Positions 1 through 9,201 of a DNA stretch of 64,000 nt are shown here, piece after piece. This DNA is from Sulfitobacter sp. D7. Its GTDB lineage: Bacteria; Pseudomonadota; Alphaproteobacteria; Rhodobacterales; Rhodobacteraceae. The stretch covers positions 62,001 to 126,000 of the forward strand of contig NZ_CP020695.1 of assembly GCF_003611275.1 (NCBI RefSeq). The letters are read 5' to 3'. The first letter of the stretch is position 1; each line of letters starts with the position of its first letter. Under the pieces are notes generated by a model. It saw only the letters and a program-made list of their open reading frames with translations. It ran no database searches and was not told the origin of the DNA. A program made the position numbers and the translations under genes.

Positions 1-599
1 ATCGTTGGCCATTGCCCATCTTCGAGGAAAACCGCCGCAGCATCCGCATCTTTGGCCAATTCGCGCGTGCACGAGGCAATGACGAGTGCGGCATACCAAT
101 CCACCGTCAGCCCCTTGCGGGCGTGGTCAATCGCGGGCGACAGCAGTTCGCCCCAAGGCATCTTGCCAAAGCGCGCGTGCGCTTGGCCCAGCCCATCGAC
201 CACACCCGGCACTGCGATGGCCGTCGCACCCTGCACGTTGCGGTCACCTTCGACATGCTCCCACGGAAAAAGATCGCCCGCCTTACCGCGCCCGCTGAGT
301 GGATAGTTCGCCGGGTTAAGCGCGCCGGGGCTGCGCATACCGTGGTTTAGCGCATGGGCCTGACCTTCTTTAGCGCGCCAAAGCATCATTGCCCCGCCCC
401 CGGCAGGGCCGCTCATCCATGGCTCCAGCACCCCGATGACAAATGAGGTGGCCACGGCTGCGTCTACCGCGTCGCCCCCTGCCGCCAGCACCTCGGCCCC
501 CGCAAGTGCTGCCAGACGGTGCTGTGCGGCGACGACGCCGTGTTCGGTTTCGATGACGGTTTTGCGGGTTTGACTGCTGTGCGACAGGTTCAATGACAT
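1..599 (-). CDS. ggt: Gamma-glutamyltransferase, N-terminal part (cut by window edge)
   Basis: The first 199 codons are visible and the gene runs off the left edge. The N-terminus matches the gamma-glutamyltranspeptidase family: an AQHRLAALAG block followed by GGDAVDAAVA, then a VLEPWMSGPAGGGA segment, the usual substrate-cleft scaffold of the large subunit. The catalytic threonine and the autoprocessing site would lie outside the window. The family cleaves or transfers the gamma-glutamyl group of glutathione and related peptides. The start is ATG at 599, four bases after the stop of the preceding transporter ATPase, so it is the last visible gene of the peptide importer operon. That context suggests the importer brings in gamma-glutamyl peptides (inference). 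No signal peptide is apparent, so cleavage may be cytoplasmic after uptake. Confidence 0.85.
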   Translation of the reverse strand, partial: MSLNLSHSSQTRKTVIETEHGVVAAQHRLAALAGAEVLAAGGDAVDAAVATSFVIGVLEPWMSGPAGGGAMMLWRAKEGQAHALNHGMRSPGALNPANYPLSGRGKAGDLFPWEHVEGDRNVQGATAIAVPGVVDGLGQAHARFGKMPWGELLSPAIDHARKGLTVDWYAALVIASCTRELAKDADAAAVFLEDGQWPT

Positions 600-603
600 G
601 GGA

Positions 604-1599
604 TTACTCCTGCTCGTACATGGGGGTTTCCGGATCGTGCAGATGGCAGGCTACATAGCCCTCCGGGATCGGGATGTGGCGCGGCGCCTTTTGCTTGCAC
701 AGGTCCGTCGCGCGCGGGCAGCGCGGGTGGAAATGGCAGCCCGGCGGCGGCGCGATGGGGTTGGGGTAGGCCATGCCAAGCTGCGTGTCCGGCACGCCCA
801 AGCCCGGCTCTGGCGTCAGTACGGATTTCAGCAAGGCCTTAGTGTAGGGGTGACGCGGGGCGTCAAAAAGCCCGGCGACCGAGTTCTGCTCCACGATCTC
901 GCCCAGATACATCACCGCCACGCGGGTCGCGAGGTGTTCGACCACCGCGAGGTCGTGGCTGATGAAAAGGTAGGTCAGGCCGAATTCTTCGCGCAGCTCG
1001 CCCAGAAGGTTGAGAATTTGGCTCTGCACCGACACATCCAGCGCCGAGGTCGGCTCGTCGCAGATCACCACCTCGGGCTTCATGATCAGCGCGCGGGCAA
1101 TCGCCACACGCTGCCGTTGGCCACCGGACATTTGGCTGGGGTAGGTGTTCATCACGCGCTGCGGCAGGCCGACAACGTCGAGGATTTCTTTGACCTTCTT
1201 CTTGCGGCTGGCCTCATCCCCGATGCCATGTACCCGCAGCGGCAGAGAGATCACGTCATAGATGCTTTTGCGTGGGTTGAGCGAGGAATAAGGGTCCTGA
1301 AAGATCGGCTGGATGCGCCGGGCCAGCGCCAGACGGCCCTGCTGCGTGATCTCTTCGCCGTCGATTTTGACGTGACCGGCAGTGGGTTGCTCCAGCCCCA
1401 AAAGGATCTTGGCGAGGGTGGATTTCCCGCAACCGGATTCACCGACCAGTCCCAGCACTTCGCCTTTGCCCAGTTGCAGCGATACGTCGTTCACGGCTGT
1501 CAGCGGTTTGACCTTGCCGAACATGCCCTGTTTCACCCGGTAGGTTTTGCTGACGCCCGAAAGCTCCAGCACCGGGGGGGTGTTTACGCTGTCCTTCAT
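604..1599 (-). CDS. Peptide ABC transporter ATP-binding protein (DppF/OppF type)
   Basis: This 331-residue ABC ATPase has Walker A GESGCGKS at residues 53-60, the signature MSGGQRQRVAIARA near 157-170 and Walker B VVICDEP near 177-183. The C-terminal cysteine-containing oligopeptide-transporter extension (CHFHPRCPRATDLC) is typical of DppF/OppF proteins. It would pair with the upstream DppD-type ATPase to power the two permeases. Its ATG overlaps the stop of that ATPase by four bases (ATGA), and the gamma-glutamyltransferase follows after four bases, so the proteins are probably co-translated. Family assignment is firm; the transported peptide is unknown. Confidence 0.93.
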   Translation of the reverse strand: MKDSVNTPPVLELSGVSKTYRVKQGMFGKVKPLTAVNDVSLQLGKGEVLGLVGESGCGKSTLAKILLGLEQPTAGHVKIDGEEITQQGRLALARRIQPIFQDPYSSLNPRKSIYDVISLPLRVHGIGDEASRKKKVKEILDVVGLPQRVMNTYPSQMSGGQRQRVAIARALIMKPEVVICDEPTSALDVSVQSQILNLLGELREEFGLTYLFISHDLAVVEHLATRVAVMYLGEIVEQNSVAGLFDAPRHPYTKALLKSVLTPEPGLGVPDTQLGMAYPNPIAPPPGCHFHPRCPRATDLCKQKAPRHIPIPEGYVACHLHDPETPMYEQE

Positions 1600-2594
1600 A
1601 CGGTCAGCTCCTTCTCAGAATGGCGCTTGCCATCGGGGAAAATGCAGCGGAAGGCGTGGTTGCCCTCCTCTCTTTTCGGGATCTCGCCCCGGCATTCGGC
1701 AACCGCATGCGGGCAACGGGTGCGGAAGACGCAGCCTTCGACTTCGCCCACCAGCGAGGGCACGATGCCCGGAATGGTCCCCAGTTTCGCGCCGCGGTCG
1801 GTCTTGCCGGGCAGGGGGATGCAGCGCAGCAATCCGCGGGTATAGGGATGCGAAGGCGCGTTGAAGATGTCGCCCACCGGGCCGGTCTCGACCAACTCGC
1901 CCGCGTACATCACCGCGACCTTGTCGGCCACGCGGGCCACGACACCGAGGTCATGGGTAATCAAGATCACCGCCATGTTCATCTCGCGCCCCAGATCGTG
2001 CAGCAGCCGCAGGATCTGTGCTTGGATGGTCACATCAAGCGCGGTTGTCGGCTCATCCGCGATGATTAGTTCTGGCTCGCACATCAGCGCCATGGCGATC
2101 ATCACACGCTGGCGCAGACCGCCCGAGAGCTGGTGCGGATACTGCGAAAGACGGCTCTCTGCGGCGGTGATGCCGACTTTCTCCAGCAGTTCAATCGCCC
2201 GGTCCCGCGCCTGTTGGCGGCTGACCTTGCGGTGCAACAGCAGCGCCTCGGCCAGCTGATCCCCGATCGTATAGGCGGGGTTCAGCGAGGTCATCGGCTC
2301 TTGAAAGATCATCGCCATCCGCGCGCCGCGCAGCTTGCGCATCTGGCCTTGGCTGGCGGTGGTCAACTCGGTGCCATCAAAGGTCATCCGATCCGCGTTT
2401 CGCTTGATGGATTTGCCCAAGAGCCCCATCAGCGCGAGCGAGGTGAGCGATTTGCCCGACCCGCTTTCGCCAACGATACACAGGGTCTCGCCACGGTTAA
2501 GATCAAAGTCGATCCCACGCACCGCATGCAGGGTGCCGCCGCCCGTGGGAATGTCGAGCCGCAGATTGCGGACACTCAAAAGAGGTTCTGTCAT
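1596..2594 (-). CDS. Peptide ABC transporter ATP-binding protein (DppD/OppD type)
   Basis: This 332-residue ABC ATPase has Walker A GESGSGKS at residues 42-49, signature LSGGLRQRVMIAMAL and Walker B LIIADEPTTALD. The C-terminus carries the oligopeptide-transporter motif with CVFRTRCPHAVAEC. It forms the nucleotide-binding heterodimer with the next gene. It begins three bases after the DppC-type permease gene and overlaps the DppF-type gene by four bases, as expected inside one dpp-like operon. Confidence 0.93.
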   Translation of the reverse strand: MTEPLLSVRNLRLDIPTGGGTLHAVRGIDFDLNRGETLCIVGESGSGKSLTSLALMGLLGKSIKRNADRMTFDGTELTTASQGQMRKLRGARMAMIFQEPMTSLNPAYTIGDQLAEALLLHRKVSRQQARDRAIELLEKVGITAAESRLSQYPHQLSGGLRQRVMIAMALMCEPELIIADEPTTALDVTIQAQILRLLHDLGREMNMAVILITHDLGVVARVADKVAVMYAGELVETGPVGDIFNAPSHPYTRGLLRCIPLPGKTDRGAKLGTIPGIVPSLVGEVEGCVFRTRCPHAVAECRGEIPKREEGNHAFRCIFPDGKRHSEKELTV

Positions 2595-2597
2595 GGG

Positions 2598-3500
2598 TCA
2601 GCTCCGGTTTTCGGGGGCGGTCACGTCGCGCAGGCCGTCACCCATCAGGTTGATCGCCAGCACCAGCACGAAAAGGACAGCGCCGGGGATCAGCACGAGC
2701 CACGGCTCGAACAACATCATGTTCTTACCTTCAGAGACCATAAGCCCCCAGCTTGGCGTCGGGGGTTGCACCCCAAGGCCGAGGAAGGACAGCGCCGCTT
2801 CGAGCAAGATCGCATGGGCCATTTCCAGCGTCACGACGACGATCAAGTTGTTGGCGATGTTCGGCATGATCTCGGATAGCAAGATGCGCGGGGTCGAGGC
2901 ACCGATGACCTGTGCCGCCGCCACGTATTCGCGCCGCCGCACCTGCATGGTCGAGGCGCGCATCACCACGGCGAAACGGTCCCAGAGCAGCAGACCCAGA
3001 ACGCCGATCACGACCTGTAGCGAGCCGCCGAGGATTGCGACGACCGCGAGGGCCACCAGCACCACGGGCATCGCCAGACGCACGTTGATGAGGAAGGTCA
3101 CGACCGCATCAACCTTGCCACCGAAGTAGCCCGCAGCCACGCCCATGGCCGTTCCGATCACGCCAGAGATCAGCGCCGCCACGGCCCCGATCAACAGCGA
3201 TATCCGTGCGCCATAGATCAAGCGTGACAGGTAATCGCGGCCAAGGTGGTCGGTGCCCAAGGGATGCTCCCAATCGCCGCCAAGGAACACAGGCGGCTCC
3301 ATCCGGGTCATCAGGCTTTGGGCATAGGGGTCATGGGGTGCGATCCATGGGGCGAGGATCGCGATGATCGTGAGGATGATCAGAACGATCGCCCCGATCA
3401 GCAGACCTTGGTGCCCAAAGACGCGCTTGCGCAGCATCTGGCCGGGGGTCGGGCCGGTGATTTCGTCCAAAAGGCTGTCATGTGTACCAGCGGTGATCAT
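2598..3500 (-). CDS. Peptide ABC transporter permease (DppC type)
   Basis: This 300-residue inner-membrane permease belongs to the DppC/OppC group. It has an N-terminal cytoplasmic segment, a first membrane helix near residues 35-55, a periplasmic stretch with the typical HPLGTDHLGRDYLSRLIYGARISL motif (seen in parts), then a cluster of helices. The EAA-loop-like segment lies in the RREYVAAAQVIGAS region, followed by the conserved ALSFLGLGVQPPTPSWG ending. It starts at ATG 3500, one base from the end of the DppB-type gene. Confidence 0.93.
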   Translation of the reverse strand: MITAGTHDSLLDEITGPTPGQMLRKRVFGHQGLLIGAIVLIILTIIAILAPWIAPHDPYAQSLMTRMEPPVFLGGDWEHPLGTDHLGRDYLSRLIYGARISLLIGAVAALISGVIGTAMGVAAGYFGGKVDAVVTFLINVRLAMPVVLVALAVVAILGGSLQVVIGVLGLLLWDRFAVVMRASTMQVRRREYVAAAQVIGASTPRILLSEIMPNIANNLIVVVTLEMAHAILLEAALSFLGLGVQPPTPSWGLMVSEGKNMMLFEPWLVLIPGAVLFVLVLAINLMGDGLRDVTAPENRS

Positions 3501-3501
3501 G

Positions 3502-4419
3502 TCAGCTGCTCCTCATGCGGGGGTCGAGCCATGCGTTGAGCACGTCTGCGAGGAAGGTGAAAACGATGTAGAACATCGAGAAAATCAGGATCAGCGCCTG
3601 TACGGTGGGCAGGTCATTCCGCGCGATGCTTTCCCACGCCAGATAGCCCGCGCCATGCAGGGCAAAGATCGATTCAACCACGATGGAGCCGCCCAGCATG
3701 AAGCCCATCTGCACGGCGGCAAGGCTCACCACCGGGATGATCGCGTTGCGCAGCGCATGGCGGAACAGCACGCGGCGTTCATTGGCCCCCTTGGCCCGCG
3801 CGGTGCGGATATAGTCGGAGTTCAGAACATCCAGCATCCCGGCGCGCGTCAAGCGCATGATGGCGGGCATCGCGTAATAGCCCAGCACGATGGTCGGTAG
3901 AATGAAATGACGCCAAGTCTCGGTGCCCGATGGCGGTAGCCAGCCCAGTTGGATGGCAAAGACAACAATCAGGATCAAACCGAACCAAAAGCTGGGCATC
4001 GCTTGCCCAGCGACCGAGATGAACAGCGCCACACGGTCGATGATCGAATTGGGGCGGATCGCGGCGACCACGCCAAGCGGCACGGCAGTCAGCAGCGCGA
4101 AGGTGATGCCGCAGACGCCCAGTATCATGGTAACACTGAGACGGTCGGCAATGAGCGAGGCAACCGGCAGGCGGAAATAGTAGCTCTCGCCAAAATCGCC
4201 CTGCATGGCCGAGAACAGCCATTCGCCATATTGCACCAGCATCGGACGGTCAAAACCGTAAAGGCGGCGCAGGGCCTCGACATCTTCGCCACTGGCGGTT
4301 TCGCCCGCAAGTGCTGCGGCAGGGTCGCCCGACAGGAACAGCAGGCTAAAGCTGATAAACGACACGGTGAAGGCCACGAGAAGGGCCAGTCCCAATCGTT
4401 TGAGAATGAATTGAAGCAC
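3502..4419 (-). CDS. Peptide ABC transporter permease (DppB type)
   Basis: This 305-residue permease begins with the typical DppB sequence MLQFILKRLGLALLVAF and a first transmembrane helix. It contains a TARAKGANERRVLFRHALRNA loop, the EAA motif that docks with the ATPases, and about six membrane helices in all. The start codon is GTG at 4419. It is separated from the upstream binding-protein gene by 114 bases holding a hairpin with a T-run, so transcription of the permease genes is probably attenuated relative to the binding protein. Confidence 0.93.
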   Translation of the reverse strand: MLQFILKRLGLALLVAFTVSFISFSLLFLSGDPAAALAGETASGEDVEALRRLYGFDRPMLVQYGEWLFSAMQGDFGESYYFRLPVASLIADRLSVTMILGVCGITFALLTAVPLGVVAAIRPNSIIDRVALFISVAGQAMPSFWFGLILIVVFAIQLGWLPPSGTETWRHFILPTIVLGYYAMPAIMRLTRAGMLDVLNSDYIRTARAKGANERRVLFRHALRNAIIPVVSLAAVQMGFMLGGSIVVESIFALHGAGYLAWESIARNDLPTVQALILIFSMFYIVFTFLADVLNAWLDPRMRSS

Positions 4420-4483
4420 GGGTGCAACTACCTTGAGGCTGCGCCGCAGGCGGATGGCCTGCCGCGTGGGTCTGGGTGGGGTG

Positions 4484-4525
4484 CGGAAAAAGCAAGCGCA
4501 GGGGCACCGATCACGGCGCCCCTGC
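4484..4525 (-). terminator. Intercistronic hairpin with T-run after the peptide-binding-protein gene
   Basis: On the minus strand a stem GCAGGGGC / GCCCCTGC (8 bp, 12-base loop, 4498-4525) is followed within a few bases by a run of five T (complement of 4487-4491). It lies 8 bases after the stop of the binding-protein gene and before the permease genes. The form is that of a rho-independent terminator. Because the operon clearly continues, partial termination is the likely role (inference). Confidence 0.6.
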
Positions 4526-4533
4526 AGATTGGT

Positions 4534-6051
4534 TTACTTCCAGCTGGCCGTGGTGAAGCGCAGAACTTCGTCGGCTGTGGGCGTGTATTCCACCTCATTG
4601 GTGGTCACGTAGTTGGTGTTGTAGGAGAACATCGGCGCCCAATAGGCTTCCTCGGTGATGCGTTCGATCGCTTTGGAGTAGTTCTCTTTGCGGACCTCTG
4701 GGTCGGTCGAGCTGTCGGCTGTGTTGAGGTATTCCAGCGTCTCATCGTCCATCGCATAGTCGAGCGAGCCATGCTTGAAGAACTGGCTGACCATGGCGGA
4801 GGCGTCGTTGATCGAATAGCTGCCCCATGTCTGGAACGACACGGCGGTTTCGCCCTTCATGTTCTGCTCGCGCAGGGCGGAATACTGCAGCATTTTGAAG
4901 TTGGTATCGATGCCCACAGCGTTCAGATAGCTTGAGATCGCTTCGGCATATTCGCGGTCACGGTAGGCGTAGAAGTCGATGGTCAGACCATCTTCATAGC
5001 CCGCTTCGGCCAGCAGTTCCTTGGCTTTTTCGGGGTTGTACTCATACTCGACCGCGGCCTCTTCATCGCAGCCGAACTGGCTGGGGAAGCAGGGGGTGTA
5101 GACGACTTTAGACTTGCCCTTGAGCAACGCATCAACCAGTTCCTGACGGTTGATCGCATAGTTCACCGCTTTGCGCACACGGATGTCGGTGAAGGGGCTG
5201 TCTTCCGAACGGCCCGCCGCATCCAACGTCAGATAACCGACGCGCATGGTGGATTCGTTGGAGACCTGAAACTCATCCCGCTCGGCCAGTTTCTCGGCTT
5301 GGTCCGAAGGCACCTGCCAGATCAGGTCGAGCGACCCGCTGAACAGTTCCGCCATCTGGGTGTTCACATCCGGGATGGTGCGGATGTCGACGTTTTTGAT
5401 GCTGGGCTTGCCTTTGGGGCTGTCATGGTAACCTTCATAGGCTTCCAGCTTGAAGTGCTGGCCGGGGACGACTTCGGTCACTTTGTAGGGGCCGGTTCCG
5501 ACGGGTTTGAGGCCCATGCCTTCGGGGCCAGCTTCTTCGTAGTAGTCGCTGGGGTACATCGACACGGGGCCGGACAGGAATTCGATGGCCGCTGGGAATT
5601 TCTCTTTCAGCATGATCCGCACGGTGTAATCGTCGATCTTCTCGGCCGATTTCATCCAGTTCACGTTGCGCTGTGTTTTCACGCCGTTGGCCTCATCGGC
5701 CACGTAGTTGACGGTGAACACCACGTCATCGGCGGTGAAGTCCGACCCGTCGTGGAATTTCACACCTTCGCGCAGTTTGAATTCGATGGTCGTGTCGTCG
5801 ATCCATTCCCATTCGGTGGCGAGGTTGCCCATGTATTCGTTGCTGACCGGATCGCGGTAGATCAACCCGTCCCAGACGGCGCGCTGCAGCACAACGCCTT
5901 CGCGCGATGAGTTGAAGTAGCTGTCGACGTTCTCAAGCTCTTTGGTGAAGGCGACGTTCAGCGTGTCGTCTGCCTTGTCCGCCCAAGCCGCACCCGTGGC
6001 GGCGGCAAGGATAAGGCCGGTGATGGTAGATTTCAGGACCGTGGATTTCAT
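4534..6051 (-). CDS. Peptide ABC transporter substrate-binding protein (DppA family 5)
   Basis: This 505-residue periplasmic binding protein of the bacterial extracellular solute-binding family 5 has a signal peptide of about 24 residues (basic start, hydrophobic ITGLILAAATGAAWA, then AD). The start of the mature protein leads into the characteristic segments LVWDGLIYRDP-like, KLREGVKFHDGSDFTADDVVFT and PVGTGPYKV. I chose ATG at 6051 because GGGGAG sits six bases upstream; an in-frame TTG at 6057 is less well placed. It is the first gene of the importer operon and is divergent from an IclR regulator. The ligand cannot be read from sequence. The downstream gamma-glutamyltransferase suggests glutathione-like or gamma-glutamyl peptides. 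Confidence 0.93.
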   Translation of the reverse strand: MKSTVLKSTITGLILAAATGAAWADKADDTLNVAFTKELENVDSYFNSSREGVVLQRAVWDGLIYRDPVSNEYMGNLATEWEWIDDTTIEFKLREGVKFHDGSDFTADDVVFTVNYVADEANGVKTQRNVNWMKSAEKIDDYTVRIMLKEKFPAAIEFLSGPVSMYPSDYYEEAGPEGMGLKPVGTGPYKVTEVVPGQHFKLEAYEGYHDSPKGKPSIKNVDIRTIPDVNTQMAELFSGSLDLIWQVPSDQAEKLAERDEFQVSNESTMRVGYLTLDAAGRSEDSPFTDIRVRKAVNYAINRQELVDALLKGKSKVVYTPCFPSQFGCDEEAAVEYEYNPEKAKELLAEAGYEDGLTIDFYAYRDREYAEAISSYLNAVGIDTNFKMLQYSALREQNMKGETAVSFQTWGSYSINDASAMVSQFFKHGSLDYAMDDETLEYLNTADSSTDPEVRKENYSKAIERITEEAYWAPMFSYNTNYVTTNEVEYTPTADEVLRFTTASWK

Positions 6052-6095
6052 GGTCAACTCCCCTGTTGGTTTACGAATTTAGTTCCGTATCGTTT

Positions 6096-6124
6096 TTGAC
6101 TTGCGAAGCGTATCATATAATAAT
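6096..6124 (+). promoter_or_regulatory. Candidate sigma-70-type promoter of the IclR gene
   Basis: TTGACT at 6096-6101 is followed after 17 bases by AATAAT at 6119-6124, overlapping a TATAAT at 6116-6121, in an AT-rich stretch that stands out from the GC-rich surroundings. Transcription would run toward the IclR gene with a leader of about 85 bases. The -10 lies within the inverted repeat described separately, which suggests autoregulation. Confidence 0.4.
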
Positions 6125-6132
6125 ACTTGATA
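6111..6132. promoter_or_regulatory. Inverted repeat in the IclR/peptide-importer divergent promoter
   Basis: TATCA at 6111-6115 and TGATA at 6128-6132 form an inverted repeat separated by 12 bases. The symmetry extends imperfectly to GCGTATCA / TGATAtCGC. It lies midway between the divergent start codons in the most AT-rich part of the intergenic region. This is a reasonable place for an IclR-family operator controlling both directions. Assignment to this regulator is inference. Confidence 0.4.
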
Positions 6133-6216
6133 TCGCTATACGATTAGTAAACGCAATGAGCTTGGCATACGTCAAGCCCCGGTTTGAACAATTGGGCCGG
6201 TTTCAGGGGTAGGTGA

Positions 6217-6999
6217 TTGGAAAAGAAGCAAAATACGCTCTATGTGGGATCACTTGCCAAGGGGCTGCGACTGCTCCGCGCTTTTGATGAATCGCATACG
6301 GAATTGTCACTGGTAGAGCTGGCCGCGCGCAGCGGGCTGGACAAAAGTGCCGTGCAACGCCTTGCGAATACGCTGCATATCGAAGGCATGTTGGAGAAGG
6401 ATCCGGCCACCCGGCGCTATCGCCCCTCCCATGCATGGCTCGAACTGGCCTATGCTTATTACTGGTCAGATCAACTGGTCGGGCAGGCGATTCCCAAGCT
6501 GATCGACCTCAGCCAAGAGATCGGTGAGACGGTGAATCTGGCCGAGCTTTCCAAGGACCATATCATCTACGTCAGCCGCTTGCCCTGCCAACGGACCTAC
6601 TTCGCGGCGACGGTGATCGGGCGGCGGCTGCCTGCGCTTTCGACATCGGCGGGGCGGGCGATCATCTCGACCTTCTCGCCCGAAGACCGGGAAGAGGCGA
6701 TTGAGACTTGGCCGCTCAAGCCCTTTACCGCGCGCACCACGATGGACCGCGCCACGATCCGCAACAGCATCAATGAGGCCGTCCAACATGGCCATGCGAT
6801 TTCAAGCGATCAGATGATTCTGTCAGAGATCGGTGTGGCCTGCCCGATCACCGGCCCCGACGGGCGCGCCTTTGCGGCGGTGCAATGTTCGGTCTCGGCT
6901 CACACCTGGACGCGCGAGCGGATCAGGGCCGAAATTCTGCCGCGGTTGCAGGACACGGCGAACGCGATTTCACCATCCTCACAGGTGCATCGGCGCTAG
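6217..6999 (+). CDS. IclR-family transcriptional regulator
   Basis: This 260-residue regulator has an N-terminal winged helix-turn-helix at about residues 8-68 (KGLRLLRAFDE, LSLVELAARSGLDKSAVQRLANTL) and a C-terminal ligand-binding domain with the IclR pattern (TVNLAELSKDHIIYVSR, LSTSAGRAIIS, GVACPITGPDGRAFAAV). The start is TTG at 6217, seven bases after AGGGG; no ATG gives the full HTH. It is divergent from the peptide importer/gamma-glutamyltransferase operon with 165 bases between starts, so it most likely controls that operon. Whether it activates or represses cannot be told. Confidence 0.9.
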   Translation: MEKKQNTLYVGSLAKGLRLLRAFDESHTELSLVELAARSGLDKSAVQRLANTLHIEGMLEKDPATRRYRPSHAWLELAYAYYWSDQLVGQAIPKLIDLSQEIGETVNLAELSKDHIIYVSRLPCQRTYFAATVIGRRLPALSTSAGRAIISTFSPEDREEAIETWPLKPFTARTTMDRATIRNSINEAVQHGHAISSDQMILSEIGVACPITGPDGRAFAAVQCSVSAHTWTRERIRAEILPRLQDTANAISPSSQVHRR

Positions 7000-7001
7000 A
7001 A

Positions 7002-7030
7002 AAAGGCCGGAGCATTTCGCCCCGGCCTTT
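7002..7030. terminator. Bidirectional terminator between iclR-type gene and catalase gene
   Basis: AAAGGCCGG (7002-7010) and CCGGCCTTT (7022-7030) form a perfect 9-bp stem with an 11-base loop. The stem has A residues on its left flank and a T-rich right flank (GATTTCTTATT), so it can work for both converging genes. It begins two bases after the IclR stop codon and ends six bases before the catalase stop. Confidence 0.75.
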
Positions 7031-7036
7031 GATTTC

Positions 7037-9100
7037 TTATTCCCAGTTCAGCTTTTCTTCGCGCTGCCATAACCGCAGCTTGCGGCAGGACTGAAGGAAG
7101 TCACCCGCATTCTCGGCAGAGACCTCCACCGTGCCCTCGTCCTTCTCAACGCCGGCGGCATTGAGCAGCGGATCGGCGGCTTTGGTCCACGCGATGAATT
7201 TGTTATGCGCAAAGGCGTCCGAGACGAAATCCTGCGAGGGTTTGTTCTTGGCGATCTTGTCAGCCTTTTCGTCGCCAAAGACCAAGGCCACCGCATCAAA
7301 GACCACCGACGGCCCGCCGTCGATCTTTTCATCCGCCGCGCGGGTGCTGCCATCTGACAGGGTGACCCCTTGGATATGCGGCGTCACGATCGCGACCATC
7401 GCGCCCTCGTCGGCGAACGTTTTCTCCAAGGCTTCCACGATCGACGCATCGGCGCCCTCCGTCAGGAACAGACCCAGCTTGCGGCCCGCGAAAGTGTTCG
7501 GCGGGTTTTTCAGAATGCTGAGCGCATCTGATGGCGGCAGATCGGTGATCGGGGTCCGGGCGGGTGTGGCCGGTTCCGGCATCTCGGTCACGCCAAGACC
7601 TTCGGCCACTTGTTTGGCCAGATCGTCATGCACGTTCATCAGATGCGACAGCATCCGCAGGCGAATGCGCTCTTCCTGACATTTCGACAGTTCGAACGTA
7701 TAGGCCGCCGCGATATGCTGCTGTTCGATCTCTGTCTGGCTGATGTAGAACTGCCGCGCTTGGCTGTAGTGGTCGGCGAATGTCTCAGAGCGCACGCGCT
7801 GTTTGGTGCCACCGACCTCTTCCGCGTAGCTTTTGAACCCAATCTCCGGGTTTTCACGCGGGCCGCCATCGTCGCCCCAACTGTTGGGCTCATAGTTCAC
7901 GCGGCCCTTGGGGTTGTGCATCGCCATATGGCCGTCTTGCTGGAAATGGTGGAACGGGCATTTCGGCGCGTTGATCGGGATATGGGTAAAGTTCGGCCCC
8001 CCGAGGCGTTTGATCTGTGTGTCCAGGTATGAAAAGTTCCGCCCCTGTAGCAGCGGATCGTTAGTGTGGTCGATCCCGCGCACGATGTTATGGGTGCAAA
8101 AGGCCACCTGCTCGGTCTCGGCAAAGAAGTTGTCGACGTTGGCATCCAACGTCAGCGTGCCAATGATGCGCACCGGCACCTGTTCTTCGGGGATCAACTT
8201 GGTCGCGTCGAGTATGTCGAACTCAAAATTGTCGGCGAATTCGTCGTCAAAGACCTGAATGCCCAGATCCCACTGCGGGTAATCGCCCGCGTCGATGGCA
8301 TCCCACATGTCGCGGCGGTGGAAATCCGGGTCCGCGCCGTTGATCTTGAGCGCCTCGTTCCAGACCACCGATTGCACACCTTGCTTGGGCTTCCAGTGGA
8401 ACTTGACGTAATGGGATTTGCCCTCGGCATTGACCAGCCGGAAGGTGTGGACGCCAAAGCCTTCCATGAAGCGGAAGGAGCGTGGGATCGCCCGGTCGGA
8501 CATCTGCCACAGCGTCATGTGGGTCGCCTCGGGAGAGAGCGACACGAAATCCCAGAAGTTGTCATGCGCCGATTGCGCCTGTGGGAAGCCGCGGTCAGGG
8601 GCCGGTTTGACGGAGTGGATGAGGTCGGGGAACTTGATCGCGTCTTGGATGAAGAACACGGGGATGTTGTTGCCGACCAAGTCCCAATTGCCCTCTTTGG
8701 TGTAGAACTTCGTGGCAAAGCCGCGCACGTCACGGGCCAGATCAAAGGACCCTTTGTTGCCCGCGACGGTTGAGAAACGGGTGAAGGTCGGGGTCTTTTC
8801 GCCGACGCGCTGGAAAATATCAGCGGCAGAAAGTTCGGGGATCGCTTCTTTGAGTTCGAAATGCCCATGCACCCCGTAGCCGCGGGCGTGAACGACACGC
8901 TCTGGAATGCGCTCGTGATCGAAATGGAACATCTTTTCGCGAAAAACGTGGTCTTCCATCAAGACCGGGCCGCGCGGGCCTGCTTTGAGCGAGTTTTGAT
9001 CATCCGCGATCGGACCGCCCTGCGCGGTCGTCATCGTCTTTTCACGGTCCGTGGTTTGCTGGCGGGGTTCACCGCCTTTGCCAAGTTCTTTGTCTGTCAT
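7037..9100 (-). CDS. katE: Large-subunit catalase (HPII/KatE type)
   Basis: This 687-residue monofunctional haem catalase decomposes hydrogen peroxide in the cytoplasm. The distal catalytic His71 lies in [12 protein letters not shown], and the proximal haem-ligand Tyr358 in [10 protein letters not shown]. The length is that of large-subunit (clade 2) catalases, not the roughly 480-residue small ones. The extra C-terminal part, from about residue 520, has the flavodoxin-like/GATase1-like domain usual for this clade ([25 protein letters not shown] is read in parts). The start ATG at 9100 is preceded by GGAGAAAGATC. It is monocistronic and convergent with the IclR gene. Confidence 0.95.
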   Translation of the reverse strand: MTDKELGKGGEPRQQTTDREKTMTTAQGGPIADDQNSLKAGPRGPVLMEDHVFREKMFHFDHERIPERVVHARGYGVHGHFELKEAIPELSAADIFQRVGEKTPTFTRFSTVAGNKGSFDLARDVRGFATKFYTKEGNWDLVGNNIPVFFIQDAIKFPDLIHSVKPAPDRGFPQAQSAHDNFWDFVSLSPEATHMTLWQMSDRAIPRSFRFMEGFGVHTFRLVNAEGKSHYVKFHWKPKQGVQSVVWNEALKINGADPDFHRRDMWDAIDAGDYPQWDLGIQVFDDEFADNFEFDILDATKLIPEEQVPVRIIGTLTLDANVDNFFAETEQVAFCTHNIVRGIDHTNDPLLQGRNFSYLDTQIKRLGGPNFTHIPINAPKCPFHHFQQDGHMAMHNPKGRVNYEPNSWGDDGGPRENPEIGFKSYAEEVGGTKQRVRSETFADHYSQARQFYISQTEIEQQHIAAAYTFELSKCQEERIRLRMLSHLMNVHDDLAKQVAEGLGVTEMPEPATPARTPITDLPPSDALSILKNPPNTFAGRKLGLFLTEGADASIVEALEKTFADEGAMVAIVTPHIQGVTLSDGSTRAADEKIDGGPSVVFDAVALVFGDEKADKIAKNKPSQDFVSDAFAHNKFIAWTKAADPLLNAAGVEKDEGTVEVSAENAGDFLQSCRKLRLWQREEKLNWE

Positions 9101-9182
9101 GATCTTTCTCCACAGCGCCCCCGGAAATAATCGAGAGGATTTCTTGCTAATATGTGGCGGGCACAGATGGCCGCTCCAGAGG

Positions 9183-9197
9183 GGGCGGTAATCGCCC
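9183..9197 (-). terminator. Weak hairpin after the glycosyltransferase gene
   Basis: GGGCG (9183-9187) and CGCCC (9193-9197) form a short stem five bases past the stop of the glycosyltransferase gene. There is no T-run, so termination is only a suggestion. The remaining bases up to the catalase start carry the catalase promoter region; I see no clear -35/-10 there. Confidence 0.3.
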
Positions 9198-9201
9198 GAC
9201 C

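Noticed and set aside
598..1845. Long open frame on the plus strand opposite the DppF and DppD ATPase genes (415 codons)
   Set aside because: It is antisense to two clear ABC ATPases with all motifs, and its translation has no recognisable domain. It is a high-GC shadow.
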